This document shows, piece by piece, positions 44,694 through 52,642 of a stretch of DNA of 64,000 nucleotides (its first letter is position 1; each line of letters opens with the position of its first letter). Source of the DNA: Muriicola sp. Z0-33 (GTDB taxonomy: Bacteria > Bacteroidota > Bacteroidia > Flavobacteriales > Flavobacteriaceae); NCBI RefSeq assembly GCF_026126425.1, contig NZ_JAFMPW010000007.1, positions 153,041-217,040 of the forward strand, read 5' to 3'. The notes under the pieces are model-generated. The model was not told the origin of the DNA. It saw only the letters and a program-made list of their open reading frames with translations, and searched no databases. Made by a program: the position numbers and the translations under genes.

Positions 44694-45791
44694 CTATCCC
44701 TTTTTAAGTGACTCCAGCACCTCTAACTCCCTTGCTCTTTCCATACCAACAGGCTCATTGCCCTCCCCAAAAGTGACATCAGGAGCACCTTGTTTATTGT
44801 ACCACGCCAGGCAATCCGAGATCGTTTTTTCAATTGGGGTATATTCAAAACCTGCCGCCACTGCCTTGGCATTACTAATCTCCATAAAGTAATCGTCTGT
44901 AGTGGGCGCCCATAGCGGAAGATCTGACCAGGGATAGACATTTAATTCCTGAAGTTTAGCCTGAGTACTCCAGACCAGTTCGGAGGGCGATTTAAGATGG
45001 TTTTTAGCACGTTCCAAAAAAGAACGCCAACTGAGTTTTTGTGGGGTAGGTCCGGTACAGTTGTAGGCTCCGATCAGTTTTTTTTCTGCTGCAAGTACTG
45101 CAAAAGCACCCACATCATTGACATCAATAAATTGAAGTCCGTCCTGCCCATCACCAGGGCATAGGATATTTTCTCCCCGATCTAATTTTATCAACCAGTA
45201 TAGCAAATCATAAGCCGGGTCTCGCCAACCTTTTATAGGGCCTGGTCTTAAAATGGTATGCCTCCCGGGAAAATTTTTAATAACCTGCATCTCCGCAGCG
45301 GTCTTCTCTTCCGGATAGTCCCATTTGCTTTTGTCCTCAGGTAAATGGACCAGTTGATAATCTTCGGCCCTCCCTGAATCATTGAAATCCTTGTAAACAG
45401 CAACACTGGATATAAAAACATAATGTTTGGTATGCGCTGTTAAGGAGGCAGCAGCCTCTTGGACCAATGCCGATTTCTGCGGCCAAACATCAATCACAAC
45501 ATCCCATTGTGTATTCTTTAAAGTGGAATAGCTAGGCGCACCTTTGTCCCTGTCTCCCTTAATCAGAGGCAGGTTGGGAAAAAGAGTTGGATTTGTTTTC
45601 CCGCGGTTAAAGAGCGTTGGCGAATGTCCTTTTTTAAGAATTGCCCTGACAATTGCAGGGCCCAAAAAGTCAGTACCACCAAGAACTAGAATATTTAGAG
45701 GTTGAGCGGATTGATTACAGGAATAATAAGGAGCAAGACCCATCAGGGTAGCCGACGCGGCAAGCGTTTTAGTAAAATTTCTTCTTTTCAT
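44694..45791 (-). CDS. NAD-dependent epimerase/dehydratase-like protein with N-terminal export signal
   Basis: 365 residues. The N-terminus MKRRNFTKTLAASATLMGLA resembles a Tat signal (twin Arg) and ends before Cys25, possibly a lipobox (LAPYYSC). The extended SDR domain starts at LNILVLGGTDFLGPAIVRAI (Rossmann GGTxFxG). Later segments are TQWDVVIDVWPQKSALVQEA, HYVFISSVAVYKD, HTILRPGPIKGWRDPAYDLL, FIDVNDVGAFAVLAAE and YNCTGPTPQKLSWRSFL. The usual YxxxK active site is replaced by a divergent arrangement. It is like isoflavone-reductase or RNA-binding CSP41-type epimerase relatives that occur with Tat signals in Bacteroidota. Substrate unknown. Confidence 0.82.
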   Translation of the reverse strand: MKRRNFTKTLAASATLMGLAPYYSCNQSAQPLNILVLGGTDFLGPAIVRAILKKGHSPTLFNRGKTNPTLFPNLPLIKGDRDKGAPSYSTLKNTQWDVVIDVWPQKSALVQEAAASLTAHTKHYVFISSVAVYKDFNDSGRAEDYQLVHLPEDKSKWDYPEEKTAAEMQVIKNFPGRHTILRPGPIKGWRDPAYDLLYWLIKLDRGENILCPGDGQDGLQFIDVNDVGAFAVLAAEKKLIGAYNCTGPTPQKLSWRSFLERAKNHLKSPSELVWSTQAKLQELNVYPWSDLPLWAPTTDDYFMEISNAKAVAAGFEYTPIEKTISDCLAWYNKQGAPDVTFGEGNEPVGMERARELEVLESLKKG

Positions 45792-46039
45792 AAGATTTCA
45801 ATTTTAAGGTTCTCAGTACTTCTGACCTACAGAAGACTAACGCTGTCTCTTGCCTGGTTGCTATCCGGACAATTGGAAGATATTAAAAAATTGATTTTTT
45901 TAAGCCGGTAAAAGGGTAGTTTAACATGCTTTTAGTAAAAGAATGACTTAGGCAAACTGCTGGTTACTAAACCATTGATGAGTAACAAAGCAACGTTCTT
46001 AAACGTTCTGTATCTAAGATAATATAGAGAAATGTGATT

Positions 46040-46480
46040 ATGTTAAAGTCGATTTCGAATTATTTATTATTAATTATTTCCATAGCTATATGTGGTTGCA
46101 CTGCTGCTGATAGGGAACCAGAAAGCACCACCGGAGGTCAAGAACAGGGCACTTTAAATGGCAACTGGCACTGGGTGCGTTCTTCGGGTAGTATTGCCGG
46201 TATTACTGTTACCCCTGAGAGTTCAGGAAAGACTATGGAAATAGAATTCACTCAAGATATGGTCTTCAATAAATATGTTGACAATCAGCTGGTCTATACT
46301 TCGCCTTATGTCATTCAATTAAAAGACAGTATAATTCAGTTTACCACCTTGGCATTATTTGAATCATTGGGACCGGGATTTGATCATCAGGTAGAACAGC
46401 AGTTCAGATTAATAAACAATAATTCGCTTTTACTTTTAGATCCCTGTTGCGATAATTTCACTTTCGAGTTTGAGCGATAA
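46040..46480 (+). CDS. Lipocalin-like small lipoprotein
   Basis: 146 residues from the ATG at 46040 (a GTG two codons upstream is less likely). Lipoprotein signal with Cys20 in AICGCTAAD. The mature part has a Gly/Glu linker and then LNGNWHWVRSSGSIAGITVT, MEIEFTQDMVFNKYVDNQLV and the end LLLLDPCCDNFTFEFER. This is the pattern of short lipocalin-like proteins common in Flavobacteriia, which begin with a GxW motif and close with a D-CCD-F strand. It is likely anchored in the outer membrane facing the periplasm; ligand unknown. Confidence 0.75.
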   Translation: MLKSISNYLLLIISIAICGCTAADREPESTTGGQEQGTLNGNWHWVRSSGSIAGITVTPESSGKTMEIEFTQDMVFNKYVDNQLVYTSPYVIQLKDSIIQFTTLALFESLGPGFDHQVEQQFRLINNNSLLLLDPCCDNFTFEFER

Positions 46481-46583
46481 CTAGCTCTTTTAGTGCGGTT
46501 TACACATAATATTTAACAACCCATATATTTTACCTACAAGAAAAACAGGAAAATTCGTACTATAGCTTATTCTTAAAGTCAAG

Positions 46584-46605
46584 GCGCCAATTGTTCTATT
46601 GGCGC
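46584..46605. promoter_or_regulatory. Strong inverted repeat upstream of 46671 gene
   Basis: GCGCCAAT and ATTGGCGC form a perfect 8-bp stem around a TGTTCT loop. No T-run follows on the plus strand (AATGCCGTT), so it is not a standard terminator. It lies 66 bp before the gene at 46671 and could be a leader hairpin or the 3' end of the preceding transcript. Confidence 0.45.
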
Positions 46606-46670
46606 AATGCCGTTCCCCTGTTCAGTTTATTGAATACGAGTATTATAAACCTTTAATTAAATTCTGAATT

Positions 46671-47546
46671 ATGGAAAGAACTGCAACAAAGTCAATGAAA
46701 AAGAAAACTATCCCTAAAGATTCGGGTCTTTTTGGAACCATCGAACGCCTTAAACCTCGTAAACTTCACAATTTCTTCTCGGATCTGGCCATTACTACAG
46801 ATAGCGTTGTGGCAAAAGTTCGGATAGTCACCAACGATTCCACCCGCCGAATAAGTGTGGATTGGGGAGATCTTGAGGCGGATACCTTAACGATCAGGCC
46901 AGGGATAAATATCGATTTGTCGCCTGTTTTTGGAGAACCCAACCCTTTACCAGATGGCACTTATGAGCTTTTCCATGCCTATCAGGAACCCGAAGACCGC
47001 AGGGAATTTGAAAGGCATGTTACCGTGAGGATAGAGGACGGTGCAGGTAACGTCGACCAACGATCACAGACCATTACCCTTACCCCAAAGTACAGAATGA
47101 CGGTTTATCAGGCGTCTGTAAGATTGCTAGGTCCCTGCGATTTTGGGGGCAGCACAAGTGAATTTGAAATAACCCAGAATGTTAATGGGACAGAAACCGG
47201 CAGATGGGGTTGGAAACCTTCCAATAATTTCTTTTCTGATTCTCAATACTTCCGTCTGGATGGCAGCCATTTTGCCCGCGAATATGAGGTAGGTGGGGAT
47301 AATATATACTATTCTTTTGTTTTCAGGGAAACCGATGGCATTCTCAATGCTGATGATAAAGGAACGCACAGTAGATCGCTGGGCTTCCAGACCGAAACCG
47401 GCCTAATAGAGCAAGATGTCACCGTGGCCGACCCTAATGGTTTTGGTAGTTGTAAAGTAAGAATCCGATATGATCTGGAAGTGATGCTTATTAAGCCTTT
47501 ACCCTCCCTTGGCGGGCAAGCGACCTTCTTTAAAGCCGAGTTATAG
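46671..47546 (+). CDS. Unknown protein, beta-rich, no signal peptide
   Basis: 291 residues. The start is basic and Thr/Lys-rich (MERTATKSMKKKTIPKDSG) with no hydrophobic segment, so export by Sec is not predicted. The central part resembles a PKD-like or Ig-like strand pattern (VVAKVRIVTNDSTRRISVDW, GDLEADTLTI, then VTVRIEDGAGNVDQRSQTIT). The second half has paired Cys (LLGPCDFGG and GFGSCKVRIRYDLEVM). I do not recognise the family. It is followed by a clear terminator and is probably monocistronic. Confidence 0.7.
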   Translation: MERTATKSMKKKTIPKDSGLFGTIERLKPRKLHNFFSDLAITTDSVVAKVRIVTNDSTRRISVDWGDLEADTLTIRPGINIDLSPVFGEPNPLPDGTYELFHAYQEPEDRREFERHVTVRIEDGAGNVDQRSQTITLTPKYRMTVYQASVRLLGPCDFGGSTSEFEITQNVNGTETGRWGWKPSNNFFSDSQYFRLDGSHFAREYEVGGDNIYYSFVFRETDGILNADDKGTHSRSLGFQTETGLIEQDVTVADPNGFGSCKVRIRYDLEVMLIKPLPSLGGQATFFKAEL

Positions 47547-47619
47547 CAAATTATTATCTAAGCTCTATATAATTTATAACAGGTTAGCCAATCCTTCAAT
47601 TTCCACTCCTTTGAGCTAT

Positions 47620-47651
47620 GAAAAGCCAGCCATTGAAATGGGTGGCTTTTC
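47620..47651 (+). terminator. Rho-independent terminator
   Basis: GAAAAGCCAgCCA, loop TTGAAA, TGGgTGGCTTTTC: a 13-bp stem with one internal mismatch, followed by ATGTTTTATTT. It lies 74 bp after the gene ending at 47546. Confidence 0.8.
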
Positions 47652-47786
47652 ATGTTTTATTTGGTTGGGATTGATAATATCAGAAGTGATGCATAGGGGA
47701 AATTTTTTTCTACTTCAGAATCGCAAATATTGATATGTCGTTCTCCCCGTATGAAGTTCTAACTAGAAAATTTATATTATTCTGTC

Positions 47787-48467
47787 TCAGCGATAACTTT
47801 CGCAAACATATTTTCTAATCATATATTTAGTCATAGGATCTAAAGATTTACCTGTTTCTGGGTGTTGTGCAAGATCAGTAAAATACTCTAACTCACCATC
47901 TTCATTTTTCCCATACCAGAGATTTTCACTGCCATCTTTTTTAAAGAACTCAGTATTACAATTCGGGACTATTTTTCTAAAATGTTGAATGCGGTCTTCT
48001 TTGTATATTTTCAAAAGGCCTTGTCTCATTTTTTCCTGATCAAATTCCACTTCCACATAACGGTCTTCTTGCCACACCATCCAGCGTTGACCATCCATTG
48101 TTAAATATAGAATTGCTATTAGTGACAATAGACTTAATACGATAATTATCATCCACCGTTTCATACGCTTGCTAATACCAAATTTACCTTTTGCAAATTG
48201 CGAATAACTTTCATAACCTAAATAATGACTTAAGCCATTTATTACTTTCGACTGCTTAATGCTAATGTCTTTATCCTTTTCATTTATTTCTACAGCTTTA
48301 TTGAAATAGTTAATAAGCATTCTGCTTCCGATTTGGAATTTCTCATTTTCCCATATATAAGCGGATAATTCTTCACCAATGGCCAACTTAGATGGGTCAT
48401 TATTTCCACTCTCCTTTAGTTTTTTTAAAGCTTCTTCAAAAGCTTTAATAATCAATGTTTTATGCAT
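47787..48467 (-). CDS. Single-span membrane protein, unknown function
   Basis: 226 residues. The cytoplasmic N-terminal 100 residues contain EELSAYIWENEKFQIGSRML and NGLSHYLGYESYSQFAKGKF, a pattern seen at the start of several Flavobacteriia membrane proteins with a helical, helix-turn-helix-like domain. One span follows at about 105-124 (MIIIVLSLLSLIAILYLTM), then a 100-residue outer domain with CNTEFF and a C-terminal KYVCESYR, where two Cys could pair. No catalytic motif. The leftward gene is isolated: its upstream gap runs to the lipopeptide gene at 48835. Confidence 0.65.
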   Translation of the reverse strand: MHKTLIIKAFEEALKKLKESGNNDPSKLAIGEELSAYIWENEKFQIGSRMLINYFNKAVEINEKDKDISIKQSKVINGLSHYLGYESYSQFAKGKFGISKRMKRWMIIIVLSLLSLIAILYLTMDGQRWMVWQEDRYVEVEFDQEKMRQGLLKIYKEDRIQHFRKIVPNCNTEFFKKDGSENLWYGKNEDGELEYFTDLAQHPETGKSLDPMTKYMIRKYVCESYR

Positions 48468-48714
48468 TAGAGTATTGGTTTATAGTTATTTAAACTATCT
48501 ATTCTGGGGTGGAATTGTCTTGGAAATTTACTTCCTAAACCTTTCCAAAAAGCTTCCAGCATATTTCCTAACCTTCCCCTTTTTCTTCATTTCATTTGTC
48601 TCAGCATTAAAAATAAAAGCCGAAAAATGGCAACCATTTTTGATTGCTAATACGGAGGGTATTTAGATCAAGAATCAGATCCATGAGAAGTAATCTGAGG
48701 ATTGGTCTTCTACC

Positions 48715-48747
48715 CTCCCTACTTCTCAACCGAGGGAGACGTCCCTC
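48715..48747 (+). promoter_or_regulatory. Possible transcription attenuator (mutually exclusive hairpins)
   Basis: The 367-bp gap 48468-48834 has no gene that I can support. GAGGGA (48732-48737) can pair with TCCCTC (48742-48747) to give a GACG-loop hairpin followed by ATTTTTC, a terminator-like unit. The same GAGGG region can instead pair upstream: CTCCCT (48715-48720) with AGGGAG (48733-48738). Further small hairpins follow (GCGAT/ATCGC and GGACA/TGTCC). This terminator/antiterminator layout precedes the lipopeptide and two-component genes. Confidence 0.4.
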
Positions 48748-48834
48748 ATTTTTCTAAAGCGATAAATCATCGCGCAATTCACTGAGTATTAACTCGGACA
48801 GCCAGAGGTATGTCCAAAATTAAACAATAATAAA

Positions 48835-48999
48835 ATGAAAAAAATATATGTAATTGTATTTACGGTTTTCCTTAATACGGCTTTCCTGTCTTGTACGCCA
48901 GAGAGCTATGTAGAGGAAGCAATAGAAGTAGAAGCCTGCTGTGGTGATAGTGGTGACATTCCACCACCCCCACCACCTCCACCCGGCGGAGGCGGTTAA
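48835..48999 (+). CDS. 54-residue lipopeptide with Cys-Cys, Pro8 and Gly4 tail
   Basis: The frame starts at ATG 48835 and encodes a lipoprotein signal MKKIYVIVFTVFLNTAFLSC (Cys20), a short acidic stretch (TPESYVEEAIEVEA), CCGDSGDI, eight prolines and four glycines before the TAA at 48997-48999. The mature part is 35 residues. It lies 31 bp before a TPR sensor kinase gene and is probably co-transcribed with it. A small envelope peptide beside a sensor with a large periplasmic-type TPR domain suggests a ligand or accessory role; this is inference from position. Confidence 0.7.
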   Translation: MKKIYVIVFTVFLNTAFLSCTPESYVEEAIEVEACCGDSGDIPPPPPPPPGGGG

Positions 49000-49030
49000 T
49001 CATCTAAGATTTAGTTGTTAAATTAGAGGA

Positions 49031-50695
49031 ATGGGAAAAATAAAAATTTCATTCCTCTTTTTTCTTGCGCATTTTTTAGTATTGCTCTTATTTAGTACTA
49101 CATATGCTTTTGCCCAAGCCAATCAGGATAGCCTGCATTATTACTATCAGGCAATATTAAACCCCAAAATGCCTACAGATTTACCCAATGCCATTTCCTT
49201 CTACAATAAGAAGAAAAAATTAGATTTATCTAACAACGATACCCTTAATGCAATCCGAGACTTGCGGATGATTGCCATAGCACAAAATAAAATTGGAGAT
49301 CTATTTGAAACCGAAAGCAGTATTGTAGAAGCGCTTCAACTCATAAAGACCTCCAAGCATGGCAATACCTGGGTGCAGTCGGCAATAGGCCTCTACAATC
49401 AATTGGGGAACACCTATAGAACTTCTAAGAATTATGGCGAAGCTATTAACGCCTTTAACCAAGCCCTTGAATTAGTAGAACTAACTAGGGATAGCATCAC
49501 TATCCTCAACAATATTGGGAATGTATATAAAGATCAGCATCAATTTAAAAATGCGGAATTGCAATATAAAAGTGCCTTAAAATTAGTAGGTGTTACTTCA
49601 GACAGCATTCAGCTGGCCATGGTATTAGATAACCTGGGGTATATTCAAGCCAAGCAGGAAGATCCACAAGCTTTAAAATCTTTAAACAGGGCGCTGTCTT
49701 TACGAGAACGAATAAATTATAGGGAAGGATTGTACTCCAGTTATCGTAACCTATCTGAATATTACATGGATAGGAATGAAACCAGTATGGCATTGCAATA
49801 TGCCAACCAGGCATATGAGGTAGCAAAGAGCTTGAACAGTGCTACCTATTTAAAAGATGCCTTAACTCGAACAATGCTCTTGAGTGAGCATGCCAATGTT
49901 CGTGAATTGGGCAGGCTTTCAGATAGTCTTGATTTGGCGAAGCAATTGGAAGAAAATAAAAACGCCTTTCGCAAGTACAACCTGGAAGAAGAGCGCAAAC
50001 GGGGAGACGCCCTGAAGCTTCAACAAGAACAAGAGAAGCGGCAGCGACAGCTATTTCAAGTGATCAGTTTGGGAGCTATTCTTTTATTAATTGCTTCTTA
50101 TTTCGTTTACCGGTATCGTTACAAAAAGGGGAGGTTGGAAGAAATATATAAAACGGAATCTCGTATTTCCAAAAAGGTGCATGATGAGGTGGCAAATGAT
50201 GTTTACCAGGTGATGACCAAGCTGCAAAACGCATCTACTGCACAGGAAGAATGGTTAGATGATTTGGATATTATCTATAGCAAAACCAGAGATATTTCTA
50301 AAGAACTTAGTGCGCTAGACGTACAAGACGATTATGTGGAACTTCTGGGCGATTTGTTATTGAGTTATAATTCTGAGCAAGTTAATGTGCTAACAAGAGA
50401 TATCTCCGAAATTAACTGGGACACTATTTCAAATCACCGGAAAACGGCAATATATCGGGTTTTGCAAGAACTGATGACGAATATGAAGAAGCATAGTAAG
50501 GCAACAGTAACCACCTTGAGTTTTGGGAATAAAGGGAATAAAATAATTATAGAATATAGCGACAATGGTGTGGGTGCTGCTTTGAAAAAGCACAATGGCC
50601 TGCAAAATGCGGAAAACCGTATTTCTTCAATCAGTGGATCACTTACTTTTAAATCTCAATTGAACAAAGGATTTAAAGCGACAATTATTGCCTAG
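49031..50695 (+). CDS. TPR sensor histidine kinase
   Basis: 554 residues: signal or anchor segment (FLFFLAHFLVLLLFSTTYAF), then a TPR array to about residue 300 (for example YNQLGNTYRTSKNYGEAINA, NNIGNVYKDQHQFKNAELQY). A coiled coil with EEERKRGDALKLQQEQEKR leads to one span at about 340-360 (FQVISLGAILLLIASYFVYR). The cytoplasmic kinase has the phospho-acceptor His384 in ISKKVHDEVANDVYQVM and an HATPase with VLQELMTNMKKHSKATVTTL and IEYSDNGVGA. This is the common Bacteroidota type in which outer TPRs sense a ligand. The partner regulator begins 3 bp after the stop. Confidence 0.9.
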   Translation: MGKIKISFLFFLAHFLVLLLFSTTYAFAQANQDSLHYYYQAILNPKMPTDLPNAISFYNKKKKLDLSNNDTLNAIRDLRMIAIAQNKIGDLFETESSIVEALQLIKTSKHGNTWVQSAIGLYNQLGNTYRTSKNYGEAINAFNQALELVELTRDSITILNNIGNVYKDQHQFKNAELQYKSALKLVGVTSDSIQLAMVLDNLGYIQAKQEDPQALKSLNRALSLRERINYREGLYSSYRNLSEYYMDRNETSMALQYANQAYEVAKSLNSATYLKDALTRTMLLSEHANVRELGRLSDSLDLAKQLEENKNAFRKYNLEEERKRGDALKLQQEQEKRQRQLFQVISLGAILLLIASYFVYRYRYKKGRLEEIYKTESRISKKVHDEVANDVYQVMTKLQNASTAQEEWLDDLDIIYSKTRDISKELSALDVQDDYVELLGDLLLSYNSEQVNVLTRDISEINWDTISNHRKTAIYRVLQELMTNMKKHSKATVTTLSFGNKGNKIIIEYSDNGVGAALKKHNGLQNAENRISSISGSLTFKSQLNKGFKATIIA

Positions 50696-50698
50696 AGT

Positions 50699-51364
50699 AT
50701 GTATGAAAAAGTATTGATAGCTGAAGACATGGACGATATAAATAAGGGAGTTTATTCCTTACTCAAAGAGCTAGGGATCCCTGAGATTCAGCAGGTTCAA
50801 TATTGTGATGATGCCCATTTAAAACTAAAAAAAGGAGTTTTTGACAAGGATCCTTTTCAGCTACTCATCACAGATCTTTCATTTAAATCGGATCATAGAA
50901 ATGAAAAGCTTGCTTCTGGAGAAGCGCTGGTAGCACAAGCCAGAGCAGAATTTCCGAAGCTCAAGATCATTGTATACAGTGTTGAAGATCGCTTACAAAG
51001 AGTGAGGTCATTGATAGCCAATTACAAAATAGACGCTTATGTCTGTAAAAGCCGTACCGGACTAAAATCGCTTGCTGAGGCTATTAAATCTACCTATACC
51101 AATCAGCTTTATTTGTCTACAGAGGTTAGTAATGCCCTTAGCCGAAAATCTGAATTGGAAATAAATGATTATGATATTTTGCTTATCAAACACCTGGCTA
51201 AGGGGTTATCTCAAGATGAAATAAGCCATCTTTTTAAGCAAAAAGATATCTCCCCTTCCAGTTTAAGTTCTATAGAAAAACATTTGAATAGACTTCGCAT
51301 TCAATTTAAAGCCAATAATGCCATCCACTTGGTAGCCATTACTAAAGATTTGGGGCTGATTTAG
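50699..51364 (+). CDS. Response regulator with atypical C-terminal DNA-binding region
   Basis: 221 residues. The receiver domain has Glu9-Asp10 in VLIAEDMDDINKGV, the phospho-acceptor Asp59 in QLLITDLSF, Ser in IIVYSVEDRLQRV and Lys in DAYVCKSRTGLKSL. The C-terminal part (about 150-221) resembles a LuxR helix-turn-helix by position (LAKGLSQDEISHLFKQKDI, SPSSLSSIEKHLNRLRIQF), but the typical G-L-S/T-N-K-E-I-A core is altered, as in the Bacteroidota regulators paired with TPR kinases. It forms a two-component pair with the gene at 49031. Confidence 0.88.
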   Translation: MYEKVLIAEDMDDINKGVYSLLKELGIPEIQQVQYCDDAHLKLKKGVFDKDPFQLLITDLSFKSDHRNEKLASGEALVAQARAEFPKLKIIVYSVEDRLQRVRSLIANYKIDAYVCKSRTGLKSLAEAIKSTYTNQLYLSTEVSNALSRKSELEINDYDILLIKHLAKGLSQDEISHLFKQKDISPSSLSSIEKHLNRLRIQFKANNAIHLVAITKDLGLI

Positions 51365-51453
51365 GATTATTATTTTAACTCTTTGTGGATTTCCGTAAGG
51401 CATACTGTTTCGTTGCTCCTAATTTTACTTCATAAGATTTAAATATTGAAACA

Positions 51454-51591
51454 ATGGCAAAACAAAGAAAAACAAGTAAAAGTGCTGGCTCTGCTGCATC
51501 AAGGGTATTAAAGGATAAGAGAACTGGGAAAGACAGTAAGAAGGCGGCAGGAAGTGCTTTGTCACAAAGAGCTCCCAAAAAGAAAAGGTAA
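51454..51591 (+). CDS. 45-residue basic Ser/Ala/Lys-rich protein
   Basis: The frame ATG 51454 to TAA 51591 encodes MAKQRKTSKSAGSAASRVLK and DKRTGKDSKKAAGSALSQRA, ending PKKKR. It is strongly basic, with a duplicated SAGSAAS / AAGSALSQ motif. Very similar tiny proteins recur in many Proteobacteria and Bacteroidota genomes as uncharacterised proteins (recollection, not searched). The even codon use and repeat symmetry argue for a real gene. Nucleic-acid binding is plausible from charge alone. Confidence 0.7.
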   Translation: MAKQRKTSKSAGSAASRVLKDKRTGKDSKKAAGSALSQRAPKKKR

Positions 51592-51685
51592 TCTACCTGA
51601 TAAATATAAACTTACGGAACCCGAAAAAGTTCTTTTTAGAAACCACCTAATTCTAAAATACCAATAACTTAAAATAGCAAATACT

Positions 51686-51835
51686 ATGGCAGTTAAGCAT
51701 ACACCAACAAATGAAGTTCATAAAGGATATAAAGGAGGAACTACAGGATGTGGTTTTGATACTAAGGAACATCCAAGTCATTGGTTAAATACCTCATCAA
51801 GGATCACTTGTGATAAGAATGGGTGTAAAAATTGA
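51686..51835 (+). CDS. 49-residue Cys/His-containing small protein
   Basis: The frame ATG 51686 to TGA 51835 encodes MAVKHTPTNEVHKGYKGGTT, then GCGFDTKEHPSHWLNTSSRI and TCDKNGCKN. Three Cys and several His could form a small zinc site (GCG...H...H...TCDKNGC). There is no signal peptide, so cytoplasmic. It lies 94 bp after the other tiny gene and may share its transcript. I recall similar small proteins from Flavobacteriia without a function; this was not checked. Confidence 0.68.
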   Translation: MAVKHTPTNEVHKGYKGGTTGCGFDTKEHPSHWLNTSSRITCDKNGCKN

Positions 51836-51910
51836 TAATCCATCTAAAGCGACAGTTTGGTAGATAATTACCAACTAGGCCAAATAATTTAAATCAAATG
51901 TTATAGTAAT

Positions 51911-52633
51911 ATGAAGCGATTTTTTTTAATTATCGCCGTAGTAATCCTACTGCTGCCAAAACAAGTCAATTCTCAAGACGATGCGGCAATCGGGGCCGCA
52001 GTTGGGGCACTTGTAGCCATCGGGGTTGGGGTTGCAGCTGTGGAGCAGATGAAGGAAAGAGCAGAACTAACCGCTACAGAATGGCTCTTGGCCAATAGGC
52101 CCGAAATAACAAGTTTTTCACTTAAGACCATAGATTTTAACGGTAAGAAGTTAAAAGATATGTCATCCGCTTCTGTAATCACATTTAAAATACAAGGATT
52201 TGAACCGGCTGATGACCCAGAATTGGACGGGAAAAAGTCTGTTCTGTTAGGATTTACGAGTCAGGGTTGGATCAATGAATATGGGATTGATTTTACAAAA
52301 GTAAGATGGTTTTTAATAGACAAACCAGAATGGACAAAAATGATGACATCCTATGTAAAAGTGGCATCTAAAGAGACAGAAGACGCCTATGTGCAGGATA
52401 ATTTATCTAAAGGGAAGATTGTCAACAAGGGCGTAAAAGTGAAAAGTAAATTAACTATCCCCTTTTATAAACTGAGTGGGGATTTGTATGTGGTTACAGA
52501 CTATTCTAATGATATGAAATTTGTATACAATGAAAGGTCCCTGGGGATATTTCTTAAGGATACCCAAGATCTTGTTCAAATTAAGCGTGGCAGTTTAATA
52601 GAATTGCACGAATTCTTTTATGATGAGAATTAG
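51911..52633 (+). CDS. Secreted protein with glycine-zipper-like segment, unknown function
   Basis: 240 residues; signal peptide MKRFFLIIAVVILLLPKQVN, cut near SQ. It is directly followed by AAIGAAVGALVAIGVGVAA, a glycine-zipper-like hydrophobic helix that could insert in the outer membrane. The remaining 190 residues are mixed alpha/beta without recognised motifs (ATEWLLANRPEITSFSLKTI, VLLGFTSQGWINEYGIDF, VRWFLIDKPEWTKMMTSYVK). It ends 9 bp from the convergent nuclease gene. Function unknown. Confidence 0.72.
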   Translation: MKRFFLIIAVVILLLPKQVNSQDDAAIGAAVGALVAIGVGVAAVEQMKERAELTATEWLLANRPEITSFSLKTIDFNGKKLKDMSSASVITFKIQGFEPADDPELDGKKSVLLGFTSQGWINEYGIDFTKVRWFLIDKPEWTKMMTSYVKVASKETEDAYVQDNLSKGKIVNKGVKVKSKLTIPFYKLSGDLYVVTDYSNDMKFVYNERSLGIFLKDTQDLVQIKRGSLIELHEFFYDEN

Positions 52634-52642
52634 ATAAAAGCA

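Noticed and set aside
48535..48665. Coding-like leftward frame (about 44 codons, ending RKYAGSFLERFRK)
   Set aside because: No start codon at its 5' end, only an internal ATG leaving 20 residues; at most a gene remnant.
48379..48666. Rightward 95-codon frame
   Set aside because: It overlaps the 5' end of the 47787-48467 gene antisense, and its hydrophobic bias is explained by the AT-rich complement.
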